Origin: Bacteroidota bacterium
GTDB taxonomy: Bacteria; Bacteroidota; Bacteroidia; Flavobacteriales_F; PHOS-HE28
Assembly (NCBI GenBank): GCA_023430325.1
Contig: JAEZAU010000173.1
Span: 1-20,254, forward strand
DNA: 20,254 nucleotides
Direction: 5' to 3'
In this document: positions 1-6,949 of the stretch, piece after piece
How positions within the stretch are numbered: the first letter of the stretch is position 1
Layout of the letters: every line of letters starts with the position of its first letter
Notes under the pieces: generated by a model
Told to the model about the DNA's origin: nothing
The model's database searches: none
The model's input: only the letters and a program-made list of their open reading frames with translations
Made by a program: the position numbers and the translations under genes

Positions 1-39
1 TGATCCGGTTACGCCAATCCATGGAACTAAGTTAAGTGT

Positions 40-492
40 TCAGAGTTCTTCAAGCTTTCCGATCGCATGATGTATCTCGTCATAGGAAAATCCTTTCCGA
101 AGAAAATACTGGATCACCTTCTGCTTCTTGATCCTCGGATCGGTCTCCTTCGATCTCTCCAGCTTTTTTTCGATCGCTCGTTGCAGAACGTCATTCAGTT
201 CCTCTCCATCGATCGCCTTCAACCCAAGCTTGATGCATTGATCCGAAACCCCTTTCATCCGCATCGACTGTTCGATCTTCTTCCGGCCCCAGCCTTTCTG
301 CCGGTTCTTGCTCACCGCGTAATGCTCCGCGAAACGCGATTCATTCAGGAAACCTTCGCCGATCAGTTGTGAAATGATCTGTTCAACTTCTGGCTTGTGA
401 CTACCCCACGCGTAAAGCTTATCGCGCACTTCCTGCTGGCAGCGCTCCTGGCGGGCGCAGTAGGCCCGGGCTTTGGCAATCAAGGATGACAT
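40..492 (-). CDS. recX: RecX-family regulatory protein
   Basis: 150 residues, a usual length for RecX, which binds RecA filaments in the cytoplasm and limits RecA activity. The sequence shows the family pattern of three-helix repeats: an N-terminal 'AYCARQERCQQEV' segment, then 'LIGEGFLNESRFAEHYA' (about residues 43-59), 'GWGRKKIEQSMRMKGV' (67-82) and a C-terminal 'IQYFLRKGFSYDEI' (126-139). The ATG at 492 gives a start directly ahead of the first conserved helix. It is the last gene of the minus-strand run HU, TPR, small basic protein, RNase G, recX, with 44 bases separating it from the RNase G stop. recA is not in this window, so regulation of RecA is inferred from the family alone. Confidence 0.9.
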   Translation of the reverse strand: MSSLIAKARAYCARQERCQQEVRDKLYAWGSHKPEVEQIISQLIGEGFLNESRFAEHYAVSKNRQKGWGRKKIEQSMRMKGVSDQCIKLGLKAIDGEELNDVLQRAIEKKLERSKETDPRIKKQKVIQYFLRKGFSYDEIHHAIGKLEEL

Positions 493-536
493 CGCATCGC
501 AAAGTTGCGCACGACACGAAGATCTCTATCCCCCAA

Positions 537-2087
537 CTACAACGGCACCTCGTTCCCCTGCCCGTCCTGCACCGTGTAATCCAAGTACTGGCTGTTGCCC
601 ATTGGCTTCACCTTCACCCATTTTTTCCAGCGCCACCACCATTTCTGCTGTATGCTGGGAATGCCCTTGGTCAGGTATGCGTGAATGAACGGATGTACGC
701 ACAGCGTGAGCCCGCTCATGTCTTTTTCGCCGTGCAGGTAGTTCAATGCGTTCTCGATCTCATCGATCACGAGCACAGGAGCGCTCACTTCGCCGGTGCC
801 GCCGCACGTAGGGCAGCTTTCGCTGGTGTCGATCTCGGTCTCGGGCCGTACGCGCTGGCGCGTCATCTCGATAACCCCGAAACGTGATGGTGGCAGCACA
901 TTGTGCTTGGCCTTGTCATCGGCCATGGCCTCCTTGAGCGCTTTGTGCAGCGTGCGGCGGTTCTCCGCCTCGTACATATCGATGAAATCCACGCAGATGA
1001 TGCCGCCCATATCACGCAGGCGCAACAACCTGGCGATCTCCTGTGCCGCCTCGATGTTGATGTCGAGCGCGTTCTTCTCCTGGGCCTGGCTTCCACCTTT
1101 CCGGCTGCCGCTGTTCACGTCTATCACGTGCATGGCCTCCGTTTTCTCAATGATCAGGTAGGCACCGCTGGGCAACATGACCTGCTTGCCGAAGGCCTGC
1201 TTTATCTGCTTGTTCACCCCGAAATTGTCGAAGATGTCGATCTTGCCTTTGTACGGCTTTACGATCCCTTTCTTCTCGGGTGCGATCTTCTCGAGCGTCT
1301 GGCGGATCTCTTCGGCCAGCAACTCATCATCCACATGGATGGCGGTGAAATTCTTGTTGAGCAGATCGCGTAGCACGGCACTGGTACGATCTATCTCGCC
1401 GAGCACCTTTTTTGGCGGCTGGGCGCTGCGCAGGTTCCGGAAACAGACATCCCACCGCGCCAGCAGGTTCTGCAGATCGGCCTCCAGGTCCTCGGTCTTC
1501 TTGTTCTCCGCGTTGGTGCGGATGATCACGCCCATGTTCGCGGGCCGGATCCGCTGCATCAGCTGCTTCAACCGCGAGCGTTCCTCTTCGTCCTTGATGC
1601 GCGAGGAGATGCTTACTTTGTTGATGAAGGGGACCAAGACCATATACCTGCCGGCCAGCGTTACTTCCGCGGTGAGGCGTGGGCCTTTGGTACTGATCGG
1701 TTCTTTGGCGATCTGCACCAGTATGCTCTGGCTGGCACTGATCACATCAGCGATCTTGCCGTTCTTATCGATATCGGGGTCGAGCTTCCATTCGGAGAGG
1801 GTCGGCTCTGCGATGCTTCCGCTTACCGCACCCTTGGTGAACTTGAAGGTATTGCGGTACTGGGGGCCCAGATCGAAGTAATGAAGGAAGGCGTCCTTCT
1901 CGTGGCCCACATCCACAAAAGCCGCATTGAGCCCGGGGGCTACTTTGCGCACCTTGGCCAGGTAGATGTCGCCCACGGCGAAGCCTCGTTCGGTCTTCTC
2001 CCGGTGCAGTTCGGACAATGCTTTGTCCTTCATCAGGGCGATGGCCACCTCTGATGCACCTGAACGAATGATCAGGTCTATGTTCAC
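537..2087 (-). CDS. rng: Rne/Rng family ribonuclease (RNase G)
   Basis: 516-residue endoribonuclease of the RNase E/G family, acting on single-stranded A/U-rich RNA in rRNA maturation and mRNA decay. An S1 RNA-binding domain lies at about residues 35-125. The catalytic metal-binding aspartates are in 'VIDVNSG' (D323) and 'CVDFID' (D367), matching D303 and D346 of E. coli RNase E. The zinc-link CPTC is at residues 425-428. There is no long C-terminal degradosome scaffold, so RNase G fits better than full RNase E. The start is GTG at 2087; the next in-frame codons upstream are CGC, CAT and then TAA, so no earlier start exists. A strong palindrome lies about 64 bases upstream (2151-2174). Placement downstream of HU, TPR and the small basic protein resembles Bacteroidota gene order. 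Confidence 0.95.
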   Translation of the reverse strand: MNIDLIIRSGASEVAIALMKDKALSELHREKTERGFAVGDIYLAKVRKVAPGLNAAFVDVGHEKDAFLHYFDLGPQYRNTFKFTKGAVSGSIAEPTLSEWKLDPDIDKNGKIADVISASQSILVQIAKEPISTKGPRLTAEVTLAGRYMVLVPFINKVSISSRIKDEEERSRLKQLMQRIRPANMGVIIRTNAENKKTEDLEADLQNLLARWDVCFRNLRSAQPPKKVLGEIDRTSAVLRDLLNKNFTAIHVDDELLAEEIRQTLEKIAPEKKGIVKPYKGKIDIFDNFGVNKQIKQAFGKQVMLPSGAYLIIEKTEAMHVIDVNSGSRKGGSQAQEKNALDINIEAAQEIARLLRLRDMGGIICVDFIDMYEAENRRTLHKALKEAMADDKAKHNVLPPSRFGVIEMTRQRVRPETEIDTSESCPTCGGTGEVSAPVLVIDEIENALNYLHGEKDMSGLTLCVHPFIHAYLTKGIPSIQQKWWWRWKKWVKVKPMGNSQYLDYTVQDGQGNEVPL

Positions 2088-2150
2088 GCGATGTTACGCT
2101 GGGATGAAATGATGAAGTTCCCTTTTTTCGGGTACCATCAAGCCGCAGCA

Positions 2151-2174
2151 GCCCATGGGACGGATCCCATGGGC
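2151..2174. other. Perfect 10-bp inverted repeat (hairpin) upstream of rng
   Basis: GCCCATGGGA, four bases CGGA, then TCCCATGGGC: a perfect GC-rich 10-bp stem with a tetraloop, in the 112-base gap between the small basic protein and the rng start. Neither strand has a T-run directly after the stem, so it does not look like a standard intrinsic terminator. It could be an mRNA processing or stability element, or a 5' leader structure for rng. The structure is seen directly; the function is inferred. Confidence 0.6.
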
Positions 2175-2199
2175 CACGCAACGATCAGGCTATACGATC

Positions 2200-2295
2200 C
2201 TACCGGACCTTCTTCTTGTGCCTGTTCTTCCGCAAGCGCTTCTTGCGCTTGTGCGTGGCCATCTTGTGCCTTTTCCTCTTTTTACCGCACGGCAT
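2200..2295 (-). CDS. Small basic AURKAIP1/COX24 (mS38-like) domain protein
   Basis: 31-residue ORF starting ATG at 2295 and ending TAG at 2200. It begins MPCGKKRKRHKMATHKRKKR; 18 of 31 residues are Lys or Arg and three are His. This matches the pattern I know for the short Bacteroidota proteins annotated AURKAIP1/COX24 domain-containing (mitochondrial mS38 relatives), where the second-to-third positions are usually 'PS' rather than the 'PC' seen here. A role on the small ribosomal subunit is inferred from the mitochondrial relative and the composition. It overlaps the last 14 bases of the TPR gene in another frame, which suggests translational coupling. It is below usual gene-finder length limits and easily missed. 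Confidence 0.85.
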   Translation of the reverse strand: MPCGKKRKRHKMATHKRKKRLRKNRHKKKVR

Positions 2296-2791
2296 GTGCT
2301 TCTTTTGTTAGTTGTTCGTTCTCCAATTCCCTCACGAAACGGTCCACACCATGTATGATCGCCGTATCCTGAGCCAATGTCCTGTACTTTCTCAAGCTTT
2401 CAAGGGCTTGAGGAATGCTGTCCAACGTAGCGTATGTGCGCCCCAGATAGAACCAGACGTCAGGGACATCATCCCCGGCCAATTCCACCACCTTCTTGAA
2501 ACGCTCCAGCGCCTTGTCATACTGCCCGCTCTGCACGGAGAATAGGCCAAGGTGCCAGTGCGCCTCCACGTTATCAGGATCTTCCTGGAGTATCTCCCGA
2601 AGCATCATGATACCGCGCATGGGTTCCTGCCCGTTCACCAACGCCACCGCTTCAGCAGTACGCAGCTTGATGGGATCGGCCTGTTCGGCCAACTCCTTTT
2701 TTGCGGCAGGCACCCTGGGCGCCAATACCAAAAGAACGATCACCACCAACGCGCCCCCAAGGGCCAGCAGCTGGGGCTTTTTCAAGCCCAT
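2282..2791 (-). CDS. Membrane-anchored tetratricopeptide repeat protein
   Basis: 169 residues. Residues about 8-25 (LLALGGALVVIVLLVLA) form a single N-terminal transmembrane anchor without a lipobox. Residues about 43-150 contain two to three TPR units, seen in 'DNVEAHWHLGLFSVQSGQYDKA' spacing and 'PDVWFYLGRTYATLDSIPQA' spacing. TPRs mediate protein-protein contacts; the partner is unknown. The ATG at 2791 overlaps the HU stop by one base (TAATG), and the end overlaps the small basic protein by 14 bases, so the three genes are very probably co-translated from one mRNA. The conserved association with HU and RNase G suggests a housekeeping role, but no specific function can be read from the sequence. 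Confidence 0.85.
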   Translation of the reverse strand: MGLKKPQLLALGGALVVIVLLVLAPRVPAAKKELAEQADPIKLRTAEAVALVNGQEPMRGIMMLREILQEDPDNVEAHWHLGLFSVQSGQYDKALERFKKVVELAGDDVPDVWFYLGRTYATLDSIPQALESLRKYRTLAQDTAIIHGVDRFVRELENEQLTKEAHAVR

Positions 2792-3096
2792 TACTGCTGC
2801 GGTGCGGAAGCCGCACCGTTGCGGTTCTTCACCTTGTCGACAAAAGTGTCGGCAGGCTTGAACGCCGGCACATCGTGCGCCGGTATGATGATGGTGGTGT
2901 TGCGGGCCAAGATCCTTCCGACCTTTTCCGCCCTGTGCTTCACCACAAAGCTCCCGAAACCACGCAGGTGAACATTCTCGCCTTTCTCAAGACTGTTCTT
3001 CACCTCTTCCATGAACGCCTCCACTGTGGTCAATACCGCTTGACGCTCAACGCCGGTGCGCTTTGCGATCAAACTGACCAATTCCGCCTTCGTCAT
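2791..3096 (-). CDS. HU/IHF-family DNA-binding protein
   Basis: 101 residues, close to the usual 90-100 of this nucleoid-protein family. N-terminal dimerisation helices begin 'MTKAELVSLIAKRTGV'; the saddle carries 'LRGFGSFVV' (about 44-52) and the C-terminal helix starts at 'VPAFKPADTF'. The DNA-binding arm reads 'GRILARNTTIIIP'. The usual R-N-P-x-T-G tip with its intercalating proline is absent, as in the divergent IHF-like proteins of Bacteroidota, so bending properties may differ from classical HU. It is the first gene of the minus-strand run and is divergent from mutY, with 69 bases between the two starts. I saw no convincing promoter box in that short gap. Confidence 0.93.
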   Translation of the reverse strand: MTKAELVSLIAKRTGVERQAVLTTVEAFMEEVKNSLEKGENVHLRGFGSFVVKHRAEKVGRILARNTTIIIPAHDVPAFKPADTFVDKVKNRNGAASAPQQ

Positions 3097-3165
3097 CCCT
3101 GTTCAAAAGTTTGGGGCCGCGAAGATAGGGCTTTTTAGCGTTGTTCCAATGCATCTTTGTGCTGT

Positions 3166-4215
3166 ATGTCAACAACTTCATCTCTACGGAAGGCGATAAA
3201 GGTCTGGTATGAGGCGAACAAACGTGATCTTCCGTGGCGGCATACCAGGGATCCATACCGCATTTGGTTGAGCGAGGTCATTCTCCAACAGACACGCGTA
3301 GAACAAGGAAGAAGCTATTGGGAGAAGTTCACGGAGCGGTATCCGAAGGTGTCCGATCTGGCCAAAGCTCCTGAAGATGAGATCTTGAAGCTCTGGCAAG
3401 GACTGGGCTATTACAGCCGGGCACGTAACCTTCGATCGGCCGCCGTTCAGGTCATGGAAGAACATGGTGGCCAATTTCCCAAGGATATGGCCGGCCTGAA
3501 AAGCTTGAAGGGTGTCGGAGATTATACCGCTGCAGCGATCGCCTCGATCTGCTTTGATGTACCTGAAGCGGTGGTGGATGGAAATGTCTACAGAGTGCTG
3601 GCCAGGATCCGTGGAGTATCAACACCGATCGATAGCTCTGAGGGACGATGGGAATTCAAGGAATTGGCGCGAACTCTACTGGACAGGGAACATCCAGGCG
3701 ATCATAACCAGGCCATGATGGAACTCGGGGCCACGGTGTGCACGCCGCGAGCGCCGAAATGCAATGAATGCCCGGCATATTCAGCATGCTCGGCCCGCAT
3801 GGAAGGAAGGATCGATCTATTACCGGTGAAGGCAGGAAGAACAAAGGTCCGGGTGAGGCATTTCAATTACCTCTTCATCAGTTGTAAGGATGGATTCTTC
3901 ATTCAGAAGCGAACGGGCAAGGACATCTGGCAGAACCTTTACGAGCTTCCATTGATAGAATCAGACCGGCCATTGTCCCTTGGCCGATTGAAAGCAGAGA
4001 TCAGCCATGATGGGATCAAAAAAAGTGGACCTGTGAGACAACACATTCTCTCACATCAGAAAATAGAAGCAGCTTTCTGGGAATTGAAAGGTGCGATCGA
4101 AGAAAGACCTGGATGGATCGCCGTGACCTTCACTGACCTGAAGGATTATGCGCTTCCGCGATTGCTGGACAGATGGCTTACCGAACGATCGGAAATGGAA
4201 CAGCCGCACCGATGA
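3166..4215 (+). CDS. mutY: A/G-specific adenine DNA glycosylase MutY
   Basis: 349 residues from the ATG at 3166; the frame also has a TTG at 3157, which would add only M-C-C and is less likely. MutY removes adenine mispaired with 8-oxoguanine. The catalytic glutamate is E37 in 'LSEVILQQT' and the catalytic aspartate D138 in 'VVDGN', following the helix-hairpin-helix 'LKGVGDYTAAA'. The [4Fe-4S] ligands are C192, C199, C202 and C208 (Cx6Cx2Cx5C), the same numbers as in E. coli MutY. A C-terminal NUDIX-like domain for 8-oxoG recognition fills about 225-345. All key residues are intact. It is a single gene on the plus strand, divergent from HU and convergent with the T9SS protein gene, and its end lies inside a terminator-like hairpin. 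Confidence 0.95.
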   Translation: MSTTSSLRKAIKVWYEANKRDLPWRHTRDPYRIWLSEVILQQTRVEQGRSYWEKFTERYPKVSDLAKAPEDEILKLWQGLGYYSRARNLRSAAVQVMEEHGGQFPKDMAGLKSLKGVGDYTAAAIASICFDVPEAVVDGNVYRVLARIRGVSTPIDSSEGRWEFKELARTLLDREHPGDHNQAMMELGATVCTPRAPKCNECPAYSACSARMEGRIDLLPVKAGRTKVRVRHFNYLFISCKDGFFIQKRTGKDIWQNLYELPLIESDRPLSLGRLKAEISHDGIKKSGPVRQHILSHQKIEAAFWELKGAIEERPGWIAVTFTDLKDYALPRLLDRWLTERSEMEQPHR

Positions 4216-4230
4216 CCGGAGCGGCTGTTC
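4198..4230. terminator. Bidirectional hairpin terminator between mutY and the T9SS operon
   Basis: GAACAGCCGC (4198-4207) and GCGGCTGTTC (4221-4230) form a perfect 10-bp inverted repeat with a 13-base loop. The mutY stop codon (4213-4215) sits in the loop. The downstream gene stop on the minus strand is at 4249, so the element lies exactly between convergent genes. The T-tract on the plus side is short (TTCTT), so efficiency is uncertain. Confidence 0.65.
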
Positions 4231-4248
4231 TTGAGAGATCGTTACGGC

Positions 4249-5583
4249 CTATCGCTTCACGATCCGGCTGCTCCAGGCGGAACCTCCGATCAATTTGAAG
4301 GTGTAGAACCCAGAATTCAGACCACTTACTTCGATCGCGTTGATGCCGTTGACCATTCGATCTGAAGAAACGAGGCGGCCGGTCGCATCGATGATCTCGT
4401 AGTTGAAGCTTCCGCTGAGAGAAGTGAGATCCACGTTGAGAACATCCACCGCCGGGTTCGGGAAGATGGTGATGTTCAGTTGGGACAATGATGGAATGCC
4501 GCTGATGATATCAACATCGCCCATCATACGCGGAAGCACCCGCCATTCATTGAAGGCATATTGAAGTACGCCTGTAATGTTGTAGGTCTCACCGACTACG
4601 AATGGATACGCGAAGATCACGTCATCAACGAGTACGGTCCCATTGCCATCCGATACAGTGAATTGTCCGAAAGGACCAGAGGATTCCACCGTTGCATTCT
4701 GTACGCGCACCAGAACGCTCTCGTAAGGTTCGGAGTTGGCTTCTGGGGTGTTGATATCGGTTGGTACCGGTGTTCCCCCGCTGCTCACCGTTACAAGGTT
4801 CGTGACATCGACCAATTGCGTTTGACCATTGAATTCGGTAACGTTCCCAGTGAGCGTGATGACATCGCCGATGGCGAGTGACCCGGGGTCCGAAAAAACG
4901 TAGATCCCGCTCCATGCGCCGCTTCCGTCCTGAATGAAATAGCCGTTCGTGGCGGTGATGCCCGTGACCATTCCACCGGTATTGACGCTCATTCCGGCCA
5001 TTGGAGAAGCTCCATCCGGTGCGGCGGTCTGCTGGATCTCGGTTATGGTCGCATCTGTGGGAGGATCCACGGTGCCGATCTCGATGTTCACGTCGTCCAC
5101 TACAATATGCTCGGGCGCCACAGTATTTACAACGCTCAGAATGAATTCGCCGGCCGTGGTATCGTTGGCGGCACTGATGGTCACTTCCACTTGCTGCCAT
5201 GTATTCCCGACCACATCCACATACTGGCTGTATGGCGCATAACCCGATCCAGTGGAACGGCCATCAAAAAGGCCCACACGGATCTCTCCTTCACCGCGCA
5301 CCCAAAAAGAAATGGTGTAAACCACTCCCTCTTCCACCGAAAGTGGTTGCGTAGTGAACCGCTTATGCGTACTGGTCTCATTGATCAGCCGGACCGCGTA
5401 TGTACCCGAGTGGGTATCGGTGGAAACCTGTTCAACACCGCTCGCAGCGATGTTCGTTTTCGACCCCATCCAACCATCAGGCGCAGTGCCGGTCCAATCC
5501 TCGAAGCCGCTCTGGAAGACCACCTGCGCACTGGCGGTGATACTGAAGATCGCGGCGAGTAGAAGAAGAGTAATGTGTTTCAT
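4249..5583 (-). CDS. T9SS-secreted protein with CBM-like and OB-fold-like domains
   Basis: 444 residues. A Sec signal peptide covers about 1-19 (ending 'ITASA'). Residues about 20-165 look like a carbohydrate-binding-type jelly roll, opening 'FQSGFEDWTGTAPDGW' and closing 'HIVVDDVNIEIG'. Residues about 180-355 resemble the OB-fold domain seen in secreted nucleases and in DUF5689-type proteins ('GYFIQDGSGAWSGIYVF', 'GDVITLTGNVTEFNGQTQL'). The last ~75 residues are a type A T9SS sorting domain ('ITIFPNPAVDVLNVDL', 'GFYTFKLIGG', ending 'SSRIVKR'). No nuclease, protease or other catalytic domain is visible. It is the third gene of the receptor operon, 33 bases after the lipoprotein, and ends convergent with mutY. 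Function is unknown; cell-surface binding of a polymer is the likeliest guess. Confidence 0.85.
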   Translation of the reverse strand: MKHITLLLLAAIFSITASAQVVFQSGFEDWTGTAPDGWMGSKTNIAASGVEQVSTDTHSGTYAVRLINETSTHKRFTTQPLSVEEGVVYTISFWVRGEGEIRVGLFDGRSTGSGYAPYSQYVDVVGNTWQQVEVTISAANDTTAGEFILSVVNTVAPEHIVVDDVNIEIGTVDPPTDATITEIQQTAAPDGASPMAGMSVNTGGMVTGITATNGYFIQDGSGAWSGIYVFSDPGSLAIGDVITLTGNVTEFNGQTQLVDVTNLVTVSSGGTPVPTDINTPEANSEPYESVLVRVQNATVESSGPFGQFTVSDGNGTVLVDDVIFAYPFVVGETYNITGVLQYAFNEWRVLPRMMGDVDIISGIPSLSQLNITIFPNPAVDVLNVDLTSLSGSFNYEIIDATGRLVSSDRMVNGINAIEVSGLNSGFYTFKLIGGSAWSSRIVKR

Positions 5584-5616
5584 GCGTTCTCGATCAAAGG
5601 TTCAACTTCAGTGTGA

Positions 5617-6945
5617 TCACTGGATCACGACATCATCAATTCTGAAATTCGTGGTCTGGCCAGAAGGTCCGCTACCTGTATAGCGGAAGCCGATGACAAA
5701 GCTACCATTGTAACCGGCCGGAAGATATTGGCCCAGATCGATGGCTCCGGATTGCACCCAGACCTGATCGGCTGTCGCCGGAGTGGCATAAGTGCCGGTA
5801 ACCGCCGTCCATGTTGCGCTTGAAGGGTTGCCGATGCTATAGTTGGTGCTGATGAACAGGGCGAACGGATCGTGGCCCGCTACCCCGAAGCCGCGCTGGC
5901 TACGGAAGGAAAGTGTCTTACCAGGTGCATACTGCACTGGCGGGGTGATCAGCCAGGTGATGTCCTGCGTAGCTGAGGATTGGAAGGCGGTCGCCTGGGC
6001 TGCCATATCGCCACTCACTGAGGTTCCACGCCATTTGCGCGTGCCCACTGATGGTTCATTGTTCCAGCAGTTCAGTACTATATCAACATTCGCGGCCGTC
6101 GATGAAAAATTCTCCATCACACCCTGCTCAGCTTCGCAGACCGTTGGGCATGCTTCGCACCTATCGGGATCGTTCAGTTGGACCTCATTGATGTCACGAA
6201 TGAACAATTGCGCATCATCCTGGAATTGACCAAGTACACCAGTGATCGTTCCGTGACCGCTGGGAATCTGCTGGCCGGCAAAATTCGCGTAACCGCTGGT
6301 GCGCACGATCAGCGTATTGTCGCAGTCGGTAAGGGTGCGATTTATTGTTTCCTGCCCGATCGCATCCGCATACGTAACACCATAACAGGCCTCGGTCATG
6401 GTGAATTCCACATCGTTGATCCTGATGAGCTTGGCCTGGATGAATTCCTGTCCTTCTGGAGCATTCCAGATGGAATCCAATTGATGCAGGGTAAGTTCGA
6501 GTGGGGCCTTGGCTACTTGTGTGGCCTGTTTTACGATGTTGTTATCCACATCAACACTGTCCAGCTGCATCATGCCTTGGTAACGGCTGAGGATCGTTCC
6601 TTTCAGGTAGATCCGGATCGAGTCACCCTGATAGAGCCCCCCGGAATTCTGCAACCTCAGTTGGATCGCAGCGGTATGGTCCTGTACATAAACGTTCTTG
6701 TAGAGGTTGCCGTTCTGCTCATCTGCGGTGACCACGCCATAGACCGAAGAATCACCAACGAACCGCTTCGATTGCACATCGATCGGAAGAAGATCGCGCA
6801 GTTGTTGCACGGTCAGCACCTGCCCTACAGGCAGAGTAGGCACCGGGGGCGCATCGAGCTCCTTTTTACAACCGGCCATGAACAGCATGCCCGTGGCGAG
6901 AAGCATCACCAGCTTCAATGTGTTCTTGAAAGATCTCTTTTCCAT
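5617..6945 (-). CDS. DUF5689-like outer-membrane lipoprotein
   Basis: 442 residues. A lipoprotein signal peptide ends in the lipobox 'LFMAGC' with acylated C26, followed by KKEL. Residues about 42-130 and 165-255 look like paired OB-like segments of the DUF5689 type ('SVYGVVTADEQNGNLYKNVY', 'ITGVLGQFQDDAQLFIRDI'). A cysteine-rich linker 'CEACPTVCEAEQG' follows. The C-terminal ~165 residues look like a choice-of-anchor J/DUF5017-type jelly roll ('MENFSSTAANVDIVLNCW', ending 'TTNFRIDDVVIQ'). The start lies 4 bases after the TonB receptor stop, so the two are co-transcribed. By analogy with SusC/SusD-like pairs it may be the surface substrate-capture partner of the receptor, but it shows no SusD TPR fold. 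Confidence 0.83.
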   Translation of the reverse strand: MEKRSFKNTLKLVMLLATGMLFMAGCKKELDAPPVPTLPVGQVLTVQQLRDLLPIDVQSKRFVGDSSVYGVVTADEQNGNLYKNVYVQDHTAAIQLRLQNSGGLYQGDSIRIYLKGTILSRYQGMMQLDSVDVDNNIVKQATQVAKAPLELTLHQLDSIWNAPEGQEFIQAKLIRINDVEFTMTEACYGVTYADAIGQETINRTLTDCDNTLIVRTSGYANFAGQQIPSGHGTITGVLGQFQDDAQLFIRDINEVQLNDPDRCEACPTVCEAEQGVMENFSSTAANVDIVLNCWNNEPSVGTRKWRGTSVSGDMAAQATAFQSSATQDITWLITPPVQYAPGKTLSFRSQRGFGVAGHDPFALFISTNYSIGNPSSATWTAVTGTYATPATADQVWVQSGAIDLGQYLPAGYNGSFVIGFRYTGSGPSGQTTNFRIDDVVIQ

Positions 6946-6949
6946 TGTA

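Noticed and set aside
1..22. Possible start of another minus-strand gene (ATG at 22, reading M-D-W-R-N-R-I)
   Set aside because: Only seven codons are inside the window, with no motif and no promoter, so it cannot be supported.
3152..3159. CATCTTTG as a -7 box for mutY
   Set aside because: One mismatch to TAnnTTTG, no -33 element, and it would place the transcription start on the start codon; too weak to list.
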